Assembly (NCBI RefSeq): GCF_029852145.1
Contig: NC_079976.1
Coordinates: forward strand, 4,526,001-4,590,000
Length of the DNA: 64,000 nt
From: Microplitis mediator
Lineage: Eukaryota; Arthropoda; Insecta; Hymenoptera; Braconidae
Direction: 5' to 3'
Shown here: positions 12,718 to 24,567 of the stretch, piece by piece
Numbering within the stretch: position 1 is the first letter of the stretch
Layout: every line of letters starts with the position of its first letter
Translations under genes and position numbers: made by a program
The notes under the pieces: generated by a model
Told to the model about the DNA's origin: nothing
Seen by the model: the letters and a program-made list of their open reading frames with translations, nothing else
Database searches by the model: none

Positions 12718-13890
12718 TGATCCTGAAGTTAGAAGACAATTTAAAATTTTTTGATTCTTTTTTTTATAAATCGATTATAAAAAAAACTTGAAGTATGCAC
12801 ATGTAGAAAATTAAAAAACTATGGGCGTGTTCAGAAAGAAGGTTGATAAATATGTAACCGGATAGTTGGGGTTAGTAAATGGAAGTCACGTGGTTTAATT
12901 AAAGGTAGAGGAACGAAAGAATAACAGATACTGCATTTACCTCCGCAGAGTTTACGAACGCATTATGGCAAGCGAATTGTTTCTCTGGTCCAACCAGATA
13001 ATATATGAAGCTGAGAGTAGTATTCGTTGAAAGAATTTATTTGTTTTAAATAAATAGACAAAATAAATACTGGCGGGAAAAATTTTTAGAAATGCACGGG
13101 AAGAATTTTCAAAAATTTTCTTGTGTATGTTTTTTTTTAATTTTTCTGATGACAATTAACTTTGTAACTAAGGGGCTAGTGTGACCGCCTGGAAAAAAGT
13201 GATTTTTGGAAATTAAAAAAAAAACTACTGCATGGAATGTTTTAATGTTTTAAGGATATATTTGTGGGTATATAATAAATATGTGATAAAATTTTTGGAC
13301 CGAAAAATTGAAAATTCAGAGAGTTATTCGCAATCTCCCAATATTAAAAAAAAAGTCCCCCACTGCTGCAGTAATAGCGACTTTCGCAGTGCAGGGAATA
13401 AAAAAAAAATAAACCAAAAAGTTTATTAAACTAGAAGGTATTGTCCGTAATATGACCCTCGATCGAAGAAAAGTTTGAAATTTAACACTATGGCATTTAA
13501 AAAAAAAGTTTCAAATTTCGCGCGAAATTTTAATGATTTTTGATCTGCTAAAATTACATTTTCTATTCGATTGGAAAACTGGAGGTTCATGGTATGGAGA
13601 AACATACATAGAAGAAACTGCGGTTGGCATTAAATGGATCGAATAATTTGTCGAGTTATTACTGCAGCAAATCTGGAAAATTTAGTTTTGAGAACCGATG
13701 AGCGGCTGCTCTTTAGACGGTTGTAACTCAAAAACCATTTGAGATAAGCACTAGAAATTTTAGTATGTTATTTTTGAAGCTATGGACTATCGAAATATGC
13801 AAAATGAAAATCTATTTTTCCAAAATTTCACACTAGTAGTGCCCCTCAACAATCAAAGTTGTCAGATATCGGCTACTTTCAGCATCATGA
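12718..13890. repeat. GAAGTTAGC-family element interrupted by ~1 kb of other repeat DNA
   Basis: The left end TGATCCTGAAGTTAGAAGAC starts at 12718 and degenerates near 12825. A matching right end, CAGATATCGGCTACTTTCAG with CATCATG, appears at about 13862-13890. The interior contains the separate inverted-repeat element at 13171-13846. A further right half-copy (ATTAGACGTCCGCTAACTTC) ends at about 14042. Confidence 0.5.
13171..13846. mobile_element. Non-autonomous inverted-repeat element, ~676 bp
   Basis: The left end AGGGGCTAGTGTGA is mirrored at the right by TCACACTAGTAGTGCCCCT, identical apart from a short insertion. The interior has no intact reading frame, so it would depend on a transposase from elsewhere. 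It contains an AT-poor hairpin-like segment near 13350-13400 (CCACTGCTGCAGTAATAGCG followed by CGCAGTGCAGGG). No clear target-site duplication was found. Confidence 0.55.
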
Positions 13891-14375
13891 TAATATTCGG
13901 GACCGCAAAATTTGCATCTCTCTTCCAGAGAGAATTTCTGAATATACCCATAGGTGAAAATTTTAAAAACATTTTTATTTTATATTTCATCATTTTGAAA
14001 AAAATAAAAAAACTATTAGACGTCCGCTAACTTCAGTATCATAAACTTTAATGATTATAATATTGTAATATAAAAAATATATTAGTAAGTATATAATACT
14101 CTTACTTTCATAAAGTTTTTTCTTTGTATTGTAAGTTGGCAGCACCGGAGTAGAGAATGAGATTCAAAAAGTTTTATGAATCTTGCGCGACGTAATAAAA
14201 GTAATGTACATATGATTTGTAATGATCGGTCCTATACATTACTTTTATTATTACATTTATCCAAACTTTAATGTATTATTTGGATGATAAATTTATAGAA
14301 CCCTATTCTTAAATATATAGTGTCATTGTCGGTTTATAATTTTATTTTTTCTCTTTATACTTTCTTAGTAGTTAT

Positions 14376-15021
14376 CCCTGATAGTACGAGTTGCTCGTCA
14401 AAAAGTTGGTATTCATTAGTTTGCGACCAACTTGTCGACAACTCTAGCTTTTTCAACTTTCGGCTACAAGTTACCGCCAACTTTCTGAGAAAGTTGACGC
14501 CAGGGAAGAGCCGCAATTCGAAAGCAGGTTTCTGAGAAAATTGAAGGCAACTTTCCATCAACTTATGGATCAGGCGGTGATCACTTCTGCCCCCCACCAT
14601 GCCCAATTTTGTCAGAGTTAGCCGAGTTTAAATAGTGAATTTGACAAAACGAATTTTCCCAAAATTGATTCCGCTGATTTGGTAACTTTGTGGATATCAA
14701 CAATTAGTATAAATAACTATAAAAACTCTAAAAATTGTAAGACAGCGCTTTTAAGTTGGTATGAAAAAACTGAGTCGGCTGACAAAATTGAGTCCCATAC
14801 AAAAGCATTGAGTGATCACCGCCTGTTATGGATTGCCAACTTTTGCAACCAACTTTCTCAGAAAGTGACCGTCAACTTATTGAATTTCCAACTTTTGCCA
14901 CCAGCTTTCTCAGAAAGTGTCTATCAACTTTGTAAGTACCAACTTTTGCAGCGAACTTGTATTTGCGTCTAGTTGCGACTGTTAGTTTGACGCCAGTTTA
15001 TCGCCAACTTGGCTATCAGGG
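14376..15021. mobile_element. Non-autonomous inverted-repeat element abutting the Ilk stop codon, 646 bp
   Basis: The ends are CCCTGATAG at the left and CTATCAGGG at the right, and both are flanked by TAT, consistent with a short TA or TAT target duplication. Inside, GGCGGTGATCAC (near 14571) and GTGATCACCGCC (near 14812) form a second inverted pair. Motifs like CCAACTTTCTGAGAAAGT recur several times. No protein is encoded. It begins 26 bp beyond the Ilk stop codon, and no AATAAA-type signal lies on the minus strand before it, so the Ilk 3' UTR probably runs through it. Confidence 0.7.
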
Positions 15022-15046
15022 TATATATTTTTTTTCTCGCTGTCCT

Positions 15047-18000
15047 TTAACGTTTCATTTTATCGAGGATCGGTACTACCATATCAAAAGATGGACGTTT
15101 GCCAGGATCCTCATTCATACAAATGCGGATAAGTTTAGCCAGATGTGGAGAAATCCCACGAGGAATTTCAACTCGTAGATCTTCCAATGCAATCTGTGAT
15201 TCAAATTAAGTTTTTTTTAACAACTAATTAATTCATATAATGAAATTCGATTAACTTTTTATTGTATTGACATAAGTTTAATTACGGTTTTAGACTCTGG
15301 TGTTTAAACGGCTTTCCACTATCCCATTTAAATAATTTATACTCAAGAGGACATTTAATCATTTGAAGCTCAACTATTGTCCTTCATAATGTAAATGTTT
15401 ACTTTTAAATATAATTCTATTACTTTAATTACAAGAAATCTAAATTGCGAGAATTTCAATTATAATTAATTCGGATTTTCTGATTAATTGGATACTGGAT
15501 ACGAATTTTATAAAATATTTCAACTGCAAAAACTTGAAGGCATCGATGTAGAAACCGCGCGAATGAAGGATTAATTATAATAAATTTTACGATGAATAAA
15601 ACTTCGTGAATAAAAAAAAAAATATATATATTGAAAGCTATCATCATTATCTTTAGAATTTCAAGCTCATCTGATATTTGTTTCAATTACTCAAGTTGTT
15701 TTAATTAAAGTAAAAAATAGTAAATAAAATAAAAAATATGTAGGAAAAATGTGTAGATATAAATTTTCAACTTTTCATGAACTTGCGGAACATTTAATAT
15801 CTTTAAAGCAGGTGGATTTTATTGCAGTAAAAAAAAAAAATAGTAAAAATAATAATATAAGAGGAATGGATTTGTAAGGATTCATATCTAGAAAAGTACA
15901 AACCTTCATTCCACATTCCATCGGAGATAAATCAGCAAACGGAACTTCACGCGACGCAAGTTCCCAGAGTAATATTGCGAAACTCCACATATCGCTTGCT
16001 TCTAAATTTATGTCAGCGGGTCGTTTGCTTAAAGCCTCTGGCGACATCCACGCAGGTTCATAAATACGTCCCACTTCTTGGAATGAAAACTTAGAGTCTG
16101 CCATATTGACGCGCGCTGTCAAATCCTCGTCGATCTAAAAAAATAACGAAAAAAAAAAAAAAAAAGATTTATTGGTAAAACATGGACACGACAAGACCAG
16201 TAGCTATGAACCTCCCGACGTATTCATGGCAATAAACTAAATTGATTGAGACTAATAAATATTTATGATTTATTTTACCATGACGTGTTTGCTATTTAAA
16301 TGAAACCGGCATCGATTTTGTCTTTCGAGTCCGTGTAAAAATGCCATTGCACGTGCAACATCCAGTGCCAATCGTAAAGCTCGGGCACTATCTAGCACAA
16401 CTCCCGTACCACCGTGTAATAATCTATGCAAACTTCCTCTTGCCATATACTGCGACACTGTTACAAGCTGAGGTGGCTGATTTACACATCCAAGGACTGG
16501 CAAGACATTTGGATGTGAAAATATTCTTAGTTTCGGAAACTCCTCATTGAAGTCCCGTGAAATACGAGATGTGCATTCGCGCAAATTCAAAATTTTAGCA
16601 ACAATATCATTATTTTGCCATCTTCCGCGCCAAGTTTCACCGCTCGGAGTACTTGCCAAGTGTGTGTGAAGTGACAACTCAGCCATATTAATGCCTTTGT
16701 GTCTTGAAAGCGTCGCATCACCTGCAGTATAAAATGAATAAAAAAATATAAATAAATATATACATTCCCTACAATTTTTCTTGTACATTATTCTGCTCCA
16801 CTTGCTTTTAGTCTACTGTAACATTATATTTTCTTATTTTGCACCTCAAAAAACATCACCGAGAAACTAAAAGTAAAAAAAACTCACGACTGCGGGTCTT
16901 TAATCCCAGCCAACTCTGATCCTTAAATTGAATCTTCTTCAAGTCTTGTCCAAACTCAACAGCAAGGTCTGCAAGTGAAAAATAAAAATTTCGGAAACTT
17001 TCTCGGCAACTAGCCAATATACAAATATACGCAAAGATATATATATATATATATAAAATTTTAACGAGTTTATATACATATATTTAGATATAGATATATT
17101 ACCATGTAAACGTTTTGCCAATGGACCGCGAGCTTTATCAAGTGGAGTGTCTCCATCTTTATTGGCAATAGAGACTAAAGCTCCTGCGGACACGAGCTCC
17201 TCCGCCACAGCATGATCTCCCCAAAAACAAGCGTAATGTAATGCTGTATTACCGTGTTCATTTGTTACGTTAACATCAGCTTTATTACGAAGTAACTGCA
17301 AGCAAAAATATACGACGTCATCCGGATAAAATTTTCTGTATTTATGTTATTACTATGAGCTGTTTGTTCACTGAACAAACATAACATCTCATTTGCATCT
17401 GTTTACTTTCATCTTAATCTGTACTACTTCATTAGGAGTAAAAGTTAATTAAAGTCTTTTTAATTAGCTTATTTTTTATTTAAAAATAACCGAATAATTA
17501 ATTAAATTTTTCTTTACTTGTAATACAAAAAAATAATTATTTTCATGATACCAGCATAGAAATTTAAAGTTTTAGTGTGTCTACAGCCACTCGAAACAAG
17601 CTAATTTCAAGCCGATGCAAGCAACTGCTGGCGAACTCGTAATTCAAAAATACCTTTATACAGCGGACAGAAACACGTGTGTTTCTTCCCTTGGGAAGAA
17701 ACACAATTGTTTCTGCCCGGTGTTTGTTATATTTAATGATAATTTGCAGCCTTATTACTCTCATTTGTTTACTAGTAACTTCAGTTTACTCATTTCATTT
17801 TTTAAGTGACAGTTTTAATTAATTAAATAAAATTACTAAAAAATGTGTGAAAATAATATTTTTGTCTTATTTACTATTTAAAAAGTGTCTGTAAGTCATA
17901 TATTTCTCATTCTCTAACAGTTCTCCTTATCATCGGCTTGAAATTAACTTGTTTCTGACTGGCTACTGACACTGAATCTTGAAATTCCGATGCAGGTAAT

Positions 18001-21000
18001 CATGAAAAATATAGTGTGTGACAGGATAAAACACGATTTCAGACTGCGGGTGGTGTCAGCCAACTTCACCCTAGTCTAAAATCGTCTTGTTTCATCCCTT
18101 GTCACACAATATACTATTTTTCCAAAATGAAAACCGAGTAATTAACTGACTAATTAATTATTTTTTTTATAAAAACTAAAATGTCGTTAAAAATCTTACG
18201 GAATTTTTCTAAACTTTGGAAAATTTTGTTTTTTCACGCGAAATTTAATAATCGATTGAATATTTCAAGATATTTTTTTTTAACCCGTTGAAAATTCAAA
18301 ATTTTCAAAAAAAGGGAAATTGTTTTCAGAGTTGGGCATTCGCGCAATTTTATATTTTATTATGAATACTAAAAGTAAAATACTACTTAAATGTTCATTA
18401 GAAATGATATTACGTTATGATATTTACTTAAGCAGCTGCATTTAGCATCCAAAAAAATATGATAGATACTGATCGCGAGTTTATAAGCTAACATTTACTG
18501 CAAAGTAATCGCTGGCAAACTTAAAACTTAATTTACAATTTTCATACAGAAAAATTCATTCTCGTCTAGTAATATTCTGAAATATTTCCAAGGAAAAATA
18601 ATGATATAAAAAATTTATAAAAAGTCAGCGCTTTGTAAGAGTTTGCTATACAAATGTATACCACAGCTTAAGTCAGAAAAAAGATACATGTCAAGTTGTG
18701 ACGGCTATAAACCAAACGGGTCGATGGGTTTTAAACCCCAGATAAATTGTAAGAAATTTTTTAGCATCCGGACATTGAATAGTACTTCCGGCGGTTTTAC
18801 TGCGCAAGTTATTTGCTGCAACTCTGCAAAATGGTATGAGGAAATAAGTTTCTTGAACCTTTACACGTGAATGAGGACAATAATCTGTCTCTATGGACTT
18901 TGACTTGAAATTAGGCTTTAAAAATTCTGGGCGCTTTATTACATCTCAAGTCTAAGTCTAGAACTTTTATCCAGTTAGTAATTTATAACTTTAATGTAAG
19001 AAGATATTAGAGTGCATTATCGTAAAATATTTACTTTTAAAGACTGCATTATTTATTTACTGAAAGAGCACTGAATTTACTCTCTCAGTATGGATCATTA
19101 AATATTTAATATGTCTTTGGATATTTATAGTTATTATTTTTTTTTTCTTCACAACAGTTTTAAGTGAATTACATAAATTTATATCAATAATTGTATTCAT
19201 GAATATATATTAATTCAAGCAAGTTCAATTGGTTAATACATCTTGCTAACTTGATGTGCTTTTAAATTTACGAGTGACCTTACTGAGATTTAATGGACTG
19301 TTCAACTTTAATCGATGGCCATTTATCTCAACGTGTTTTTATTTTTATTTAACAATATTCAGCTGATAATTTGTATTGAAATTTAGTCATTTAATTTCTT
19401 AGTGATAAAAAATGAGATTTTTTAAAGTTCCCGCTATGAATATTTCGTCTCCTTTCTGGGTAAACCTCGTAACTACTTTTTTTTATAATTAAAATTCCGA
19501 GTGAAAAACGTTCCTTAGTACTGCTATTGCGTAAAAAAAGCTTCAATTTTTAATAATTATAACAAAACGTTCAAGAGACTTTTGAATTTAAATATTTTCA
19601 TTAACGAACGTGCAACAGAATAATGTATCGAAAAATCGGATCGTTTTTCGTGGAACGAAAATAAAAAACAAAATGAAAAGTAAAAAATCTACTGGATCTA
19701 GATTTCTGAAATGTTTCACATAGACGTTAGTTCGTCAGCTAAAAATTGCAGCTACCCCCAATTACCCCTTATGTCAAATTACATAAATGTTTTCATTTTC
19801 GTTGCGCAAAAACGCTCCGATCTTCAGGTACATACAGAATAGATGTTTTGACCGATTGTTGAAAAAATTATGATTTTGCAGTTACGAGATTTACCCAGAA
19901 AGGGGACGATTTAAAAAAAAAAAGGAAGTTATTGGTCCGATTTTCGAAAATCGAGTTTTCAACGGAACTCGACGTATAATAATGGTCTAGATTTGACTGA
20001 TTTCTAGGATTTATACGGAAAACTTTTATACCTCAGGAAAAGGTCTTAGTATATATTTTTATCGTGAGCTTCTTATTTATTTCATATTTGTATTTTTTTT
20101 TATAAAATAAATTTTCTGATATTCAGTAGATTTTGAAAACTTCCTTGCAATTTATAAATCTGCTTTTCAAAAAATATTATTTTAATATTTAGATTTTTTG
20201 CTACGATTTAGTCAGAGCTGCCAGAATATTCACAATGCAAAATAAATTCAAGCTGCATTATAAAAATGCTGAGCATAATACATAAATATATGAGTACTGT
20301 AAAACGAAAAACTTTACAAGTTAATAAAAAAATTTATAAGAAAGTATGAAAGTTTTGAGTAATAAAATAATTCTCGTTTAAATGAAAAAAAGCACGAGCA
20401 AAACGAGTTGACCAATTTTCCTGTTTATGCTTTTATTGTATAAGTGTCGTTTTTTTTTTACTTTACTGTCACTTTATTAGAGAAGAATTAAAGATGATGT
20501 GAACGGTTCAGTAAATATAGAACTCAAAGTTGAAATGATGTTTGTTTTGTGTACGAGAGGACACAGTAGAAAAAGTTTTGTTGAGTTATCGAAGTTTACT
20601 GACAGGAGTGAAAAGGATTCACCTAAAAAATGTGTGCAGGGCATACATATTAAGATATTTATAGGGTGACAAAAACATGCTGCTGTTAGAAGTGTAATGG
20701 AAAATGTCCATCAAAATCTATTATCAAAATATTTATGATCCTGAAACTAGTAGACAATTTACAATTATCAGCTTTTTTTTTCAACAAATCAATAAAGAAA
20801 AAAAACTAAGAATATGCACATGTAGAAAATCAAAAAAACTGTAAGTGCAATTTTTTTTATAATTTATCGTTTTGAAAAAAATCAAAAAATTAATGAGTCC
20901 CGATGAGAAAAGATTTTATACAATTGTATAAAATTATATACAATTCTATATAATTATATACAATTCTATATATTTATATACAATTCTATATAATTGCAAT

Positions 21001-24000
21001 ATATAGAATTGTATACAATTTCTATACAAATTGTATACAATTGGATCGGGCCATTTTTTCTATTCAATTATATATAGTCTATATATAATTGATATATAAT
21101 TCTATACAATTGTATAAAATTTTTTTTCATCGGGGTGTGAAGCAGGCATCAGACAAATTTAAAATTACAAATAAATAGAGTAAATAATTAATAAAATTAA
21201 ATTTAAAAAAATGCGCATTTAAAAAATTTTGAAATTAGTAAGTGCATTTTTTATAAATATTATTTTTTTAATTATTTACTCTATTTATTTGTAATTTTGA
21301 ATTTGTCTGATGTCTGCTATATCCACACTCATAAAAATTATCAGACGTCGGCTGCTTTCGGTATCATGAATATTTTTAAATTTAATTTTGTTATTAAATT
21401 TATTTTCAAATTTTAAATATTAAACAAGGAAGTGAACGAAAAATTGTCAAGTATTTTATAAAAAAGAAAAAGTTAACGAAGTAAATAAATTTAAGTCGGT
21501 ATTTTACGAGCAATTTCACGACTTGATAACATTTATTCAAAAATTTACTTCCATTTGGCATTAACTCAGAATATTTTCGTTTCCATAAATGAAATAATTG
21601 TTTGAATAAATTTCTGTAAATTTAAATGTCGAATTAAATTTATTTATAATTCATGTAAATGACCTAGTTTTTTTTAAGTTTTTGTTCAAAAAGTTAAAAA
21701 TTTTATTCCAACATAATAACAAAGTAACAAGATCAATAAATTATTCCCTATAAAGTTTATTACTGCCACTAAAAAAACCCGAGCTTAAAAAACTAATTTG
21801 AAAAGAGATTCAATTATTATCTCTCCGTTTTACTGACAGGGGATATTCTATTTAAATTTCAGACGAAGTAAATGAATTTGTAGAATTTTTTTTATTAAAA
21901 AAAATACCCGCGGATGTTTTAGTTTCTACGGAATTTTTTTTACTGTATTACTATATTTGAAATAATAATAAATATATGAGATGACAAGGCGGAATGTACC
22001 TCGTAAATTTTTTATGAACCGAATTCAGTGATAACGTCACTCAGTCACTCAATTTAAAAGAATTAAAAAAAATATTTTAACCAGAAATGTCTCTCTTATT
22101 ATCAGGACCGGGATTATCAGAAAATATAAACTCGTTAAATGAAATGAAGTTTTGACGTTAATTAAAAATAAAGTTAATTATCAAGTGTTTTTTTTTTTCG
22201 ATAGAAAAAAAGTTATTGAATTATTTGAATTATTATTAAATTTTATAAGTCAATTTTTGATTCAAAAAATTTATATCAATAATAGATTACTATTGAACAT
22301 ATATTTTATGTTTTAATGGCTTTCTCTACGTTAGATCATAATTATACACGTAAATATAATTTATTTGTGATATATACGTATATATTTTACACTTAACAAC
22401 ATAATACTGATAAGGATAATAATGTATGCTGTTAATTGAGATTCACTCTAAGCCCGTTATCTGAGATTATCACTACGGAATAAATTTAAAATATATATCG
22501 TACACTAAATATATTAATTATGCAATAAAAAAAAAATTTTAATTACAAGTAAATATATAACTATACTAATTATATATTATGTTAGTAAAATATGCTATTA
22601 AATCAAGTAAACAATCGCCTTTGATGTACAAAATTTACTTGAATTAAACAGACATACATTTGATCAGACAAATGTTTACTCAATTAAAGAAATTTTACCA
22701 TTGAGTAAATGCATTAATTTTAATTAGTGAATCAGTGTTGATATGAGTGACATATGAATGTTAGTTTTTAATTATCGATAACGTATGGAAAATACACTTC
22801 CTACTAATAATAATTTTATTGAATAATTGGGAATGAAAAAATGAAATAATTTGAATTACTGTCTGAAATTTTATGTAAATATAAAAAATATAAAATAGTT
22901 AATGAGTAATAAATGAAAACTCTAATTTAATTTTGTCTGGGTATCAATAAATATTTGAAGCAGTGAAAAAGTTTGGAGCCGATGTGATAACTCAGGGTAA
23001 TAATTAAAAGTCAAAATATCCTGGCATTTGAAATATGGAAATAAATTTGAATAGTGGTATTCAAATATGCAATAAATTTCGTCTGGCATGAGTGCATTAA
23101 TTACAAAAGCAGTTTATTGATAAATAAATCATTACCAGCTGGACTATATCCCGATGTCCATGAGCAGATGCTAGATGTAGTGGAGTGTCATCGCCTCGAT
23201 TTGTAGCATTAATTCTGGCTCCTCTGCTGACAAGTAATTCAGCAAGTTTTGAGTGTCCTTCTTTACAGCACCAATGAAGTGGACTAAACCCATGATCATC
23301 TCTAGAACAAAAGTCATTTAAATATTTATTAAGTATCAAACTTTTAATTTTTTTGTATTTTTTTAATACATTCTGTATTCTTCTAGCAAATAAAAAATCC
23401 ACTTATTGACTCTTACTTTTATTTTCAAAATTTTTTTAAATCTTTTAGTAAACTTAAGAAAATCTACGTGCACATGGAAAAATTACAGTTTCTAGTGTAA
23501 AATCAGGGCTCTCGTATAAAAAACTTTAAGTATTGTAGTTTTCACTGTAATAATTGAGGATACTTCTTGTAATAAAGTAATTACGATTATAAATATCAAA
23601 TTTTAATGCACCTGAAGATCAGCACGTTTTTCGCTGAGCGAAAATGAAAAGTAAAAAATCTATCGGATCTTGATTTTTGAAATGTTTTGCACAGGCGTTA
23701 GTATGTCAGCCGCAAATTGCAGGCCACCCCCAACTACCCTTTCAGCAGTAGTTACATAAATTTTTTTAATTTTCGTTGCGCGAAAAAAGTTCCGATCTTC
23801 AGGTAAATAAATTTTACAGTTTCTACCACGAAATTTTATGTACCTGAAGATCGGAACGTTTTTCGCTGAGCAAAAATGAAAATAATTTATGAAATCTGTG
23901 TCTAAAAGCGAATTTAGGGGTAGTTGGGGGTGGCCTGTCATTTCCGGGTGACGTGCGAAACATTTCTGAAATCTAGATCCAGTAGATTTTTTACTTTTCA

Positions 24001-24567
24001 TTTCTTTTCTCTTATTTTCGCTCCGCGAAAAACGTTCCGATCTTCAGGTACATAAAATTTCAAGGTTGAAAACCTGTCTGCTATCAAGTACTGAAAAGCT
24101 CTCACATAAAACTGTAATCTCCAGAAATAATGTGATGTTTAGTTTTCAAGTAGAGGGACTTCTGATATTTGAAACTGTAATTTTTCCGCGAAGTTTAAAA
24201 TACAAACTACAACATAAAAATTGAATTTTTTTGTCTAAAGTGACAGCACACGAACTCCATAAAATTATATGTCAATAAGTGATACTGAATTTGAAATTGA
24301 TACAAAATATTATTAATTAACAGTAAAAAAATTTGTTACTTTAGTAAAAGTATAAAATAATTTCTCGTTTTGAAATTATTATTATTATGATTACTACATA
24401 TAATAAATATTAATATAAATAAAATATAAAATTGTAATGATAAAAGTTGATATCACCATATAAGGAGAATTGACATACCCTTGATTCATGTCATGCTCAG
24501 TATCATCAAGCCATACACGAACTTGCATCGCATTTCCTTCACGACACCATTGAAATATATCTTCCAT
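15047..24567 (-). CDS. Ilk: Integrin-linked kinase (ILK), pseudokinase adaptor
   Basis: Seven exons: 24479-24567, 23136-23301, 17103-17295, 16888-16968, 16279-16721, 15904-16134 and 15047-15193. Together they are 1350 bp, encoding 449 residues, the usual family length. All phases agree and every intron has GT/AG ends. The start MEDIFQWCREGN matches the conserved ILK N-terminus. Ankyrin repeats cover about residues 33-145 (e.g. GFSPLHWCCKEGHSKLAELL, NEHGNTALHYACFWG). The C-terminal pseudokinase covers about 193-446. It keeps the beta-3 lysine (VAKIL, about K219) but has HLNSKHVM where active kinases have HRD, and DSK (about 337-339) in place of DFG. In the ILK family this fold acts as a scaffold joining integrin beta tails to PINCH (via the ankyrin repeats) and parvin (via the pseudokinase) at muscle attachment and adhesion sites. 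Introns 1 and 2 are loaded with inverted-repeat elements. The donor after 16279 (GTAAAA) and the one after 15904 (GTTTGT) are non-optimal but keep frame. Confidence 0.97.
17580..18118. repeat. Paired inverted-repeat element in Ilk intron 2 (copy 1)
   Basis: ACTCGAAACAAGCTAATTTC with AAGCCGATG near 17588 is mirrored by CATCGGCTTGAAATTAACTT near 17932. A second inverted pair follows: GTGTGACAGGATAAAACACG (about 18016) against TTTCATCCCTTGTCACAC (about 18090). A short internal hairpin, GTTTCTTCCCTTGGGAAGAAAC, sits near 17685. The same composite occurs at 30108-30946, so it is a mobile or once-mobile unit. No coding capacity was seen. Confidence 0.7.
19446..19910. repeat. Inverted-repeat element with a second repeat inside it (Ilk intron 2)
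   Basis: The outer ends are CTTTCTGGGTAAACCTCGTA (19446-19476) and TTACGAGATTTACCCAGAAA (19880-19910), inverted copies of each other. Between them, about 19635-19832 is a copy of the CCGATCTTCAGGTAC family also found at 23609-24052, recognisable by shared internal sequence such as AAAGTAAAAAATCTACTGGA and TTTTCGTTGCGC. Either the second element inserted into the first, or both move as one composite. Confidence 0.65.
20736..21368. repeat. Three-level nest of palindromic elements (Ilk intron 2)
   Basis: The outer element is a GAAGTTAGC-family copy: left half from 20736 (TGATCCTGAAACTAGTAGAC), right end at about 21330-21368 (ATTATCAGACGTCGGCTGCT). Into it are inserted two others side by side. 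One is a TACAATTGTATA-rich palindrome at about 20898-21136, with ends TCCCGATGAG and CATCGGGGT. The other is a GCAGACATCAGACAAATTT palindrome at about 21137-21330. The family consensus from intact copies shows where the outer sequence is interrupted. Confidence 0.8.
20898..21136. mobile_element. CCCGATGA-ended MITE-like palindrome made of TATACAATT repeats
   Basis: The terminal parts CCCGATGAGAAAAGATTTTA and AAAATTTTTTTTCATCGGGG are inverted copies. The interior is almost only A and T, with many short copies of TATACAATTCTATATAATTA and its complement around a GC-containing centre (GATCGGGCC near 21043). The whole piece can fold into a long AT hairpin. It encodes no protein. Confidence 0.75.
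23609..24052. repeat. Two adjacent CCTGAAGATCGGAACG palindromic elements (Ilk intron 1)
   Basis: Copy one (about 23609-23805) starts CACCTGAAGATCAGCACGTT and ends AAGTTCCGATCTTCAGGT. Copy two (about 23840-24052) starts TACCTGAAGATCGGAACGTT and ends AACGTTCCGATCTTCAGGTA. Their interiors are reversed relative to each other: copy one has CCACCCCCAACTACC, copy two GGTAGTTGGGGGTGG. The pair therefore forms a larger palindrome. A third copy lies at about 19635-19832. Confidence 0.8.

Noticed and set aside
13350..13400. Possible tRNA-like fold at CCACTGCTGCAGTAATAGCG
   Set aside because: No T-loop, anticodon arm or box A/B sequence could be placed; it lies inside an inverted-repeat element.
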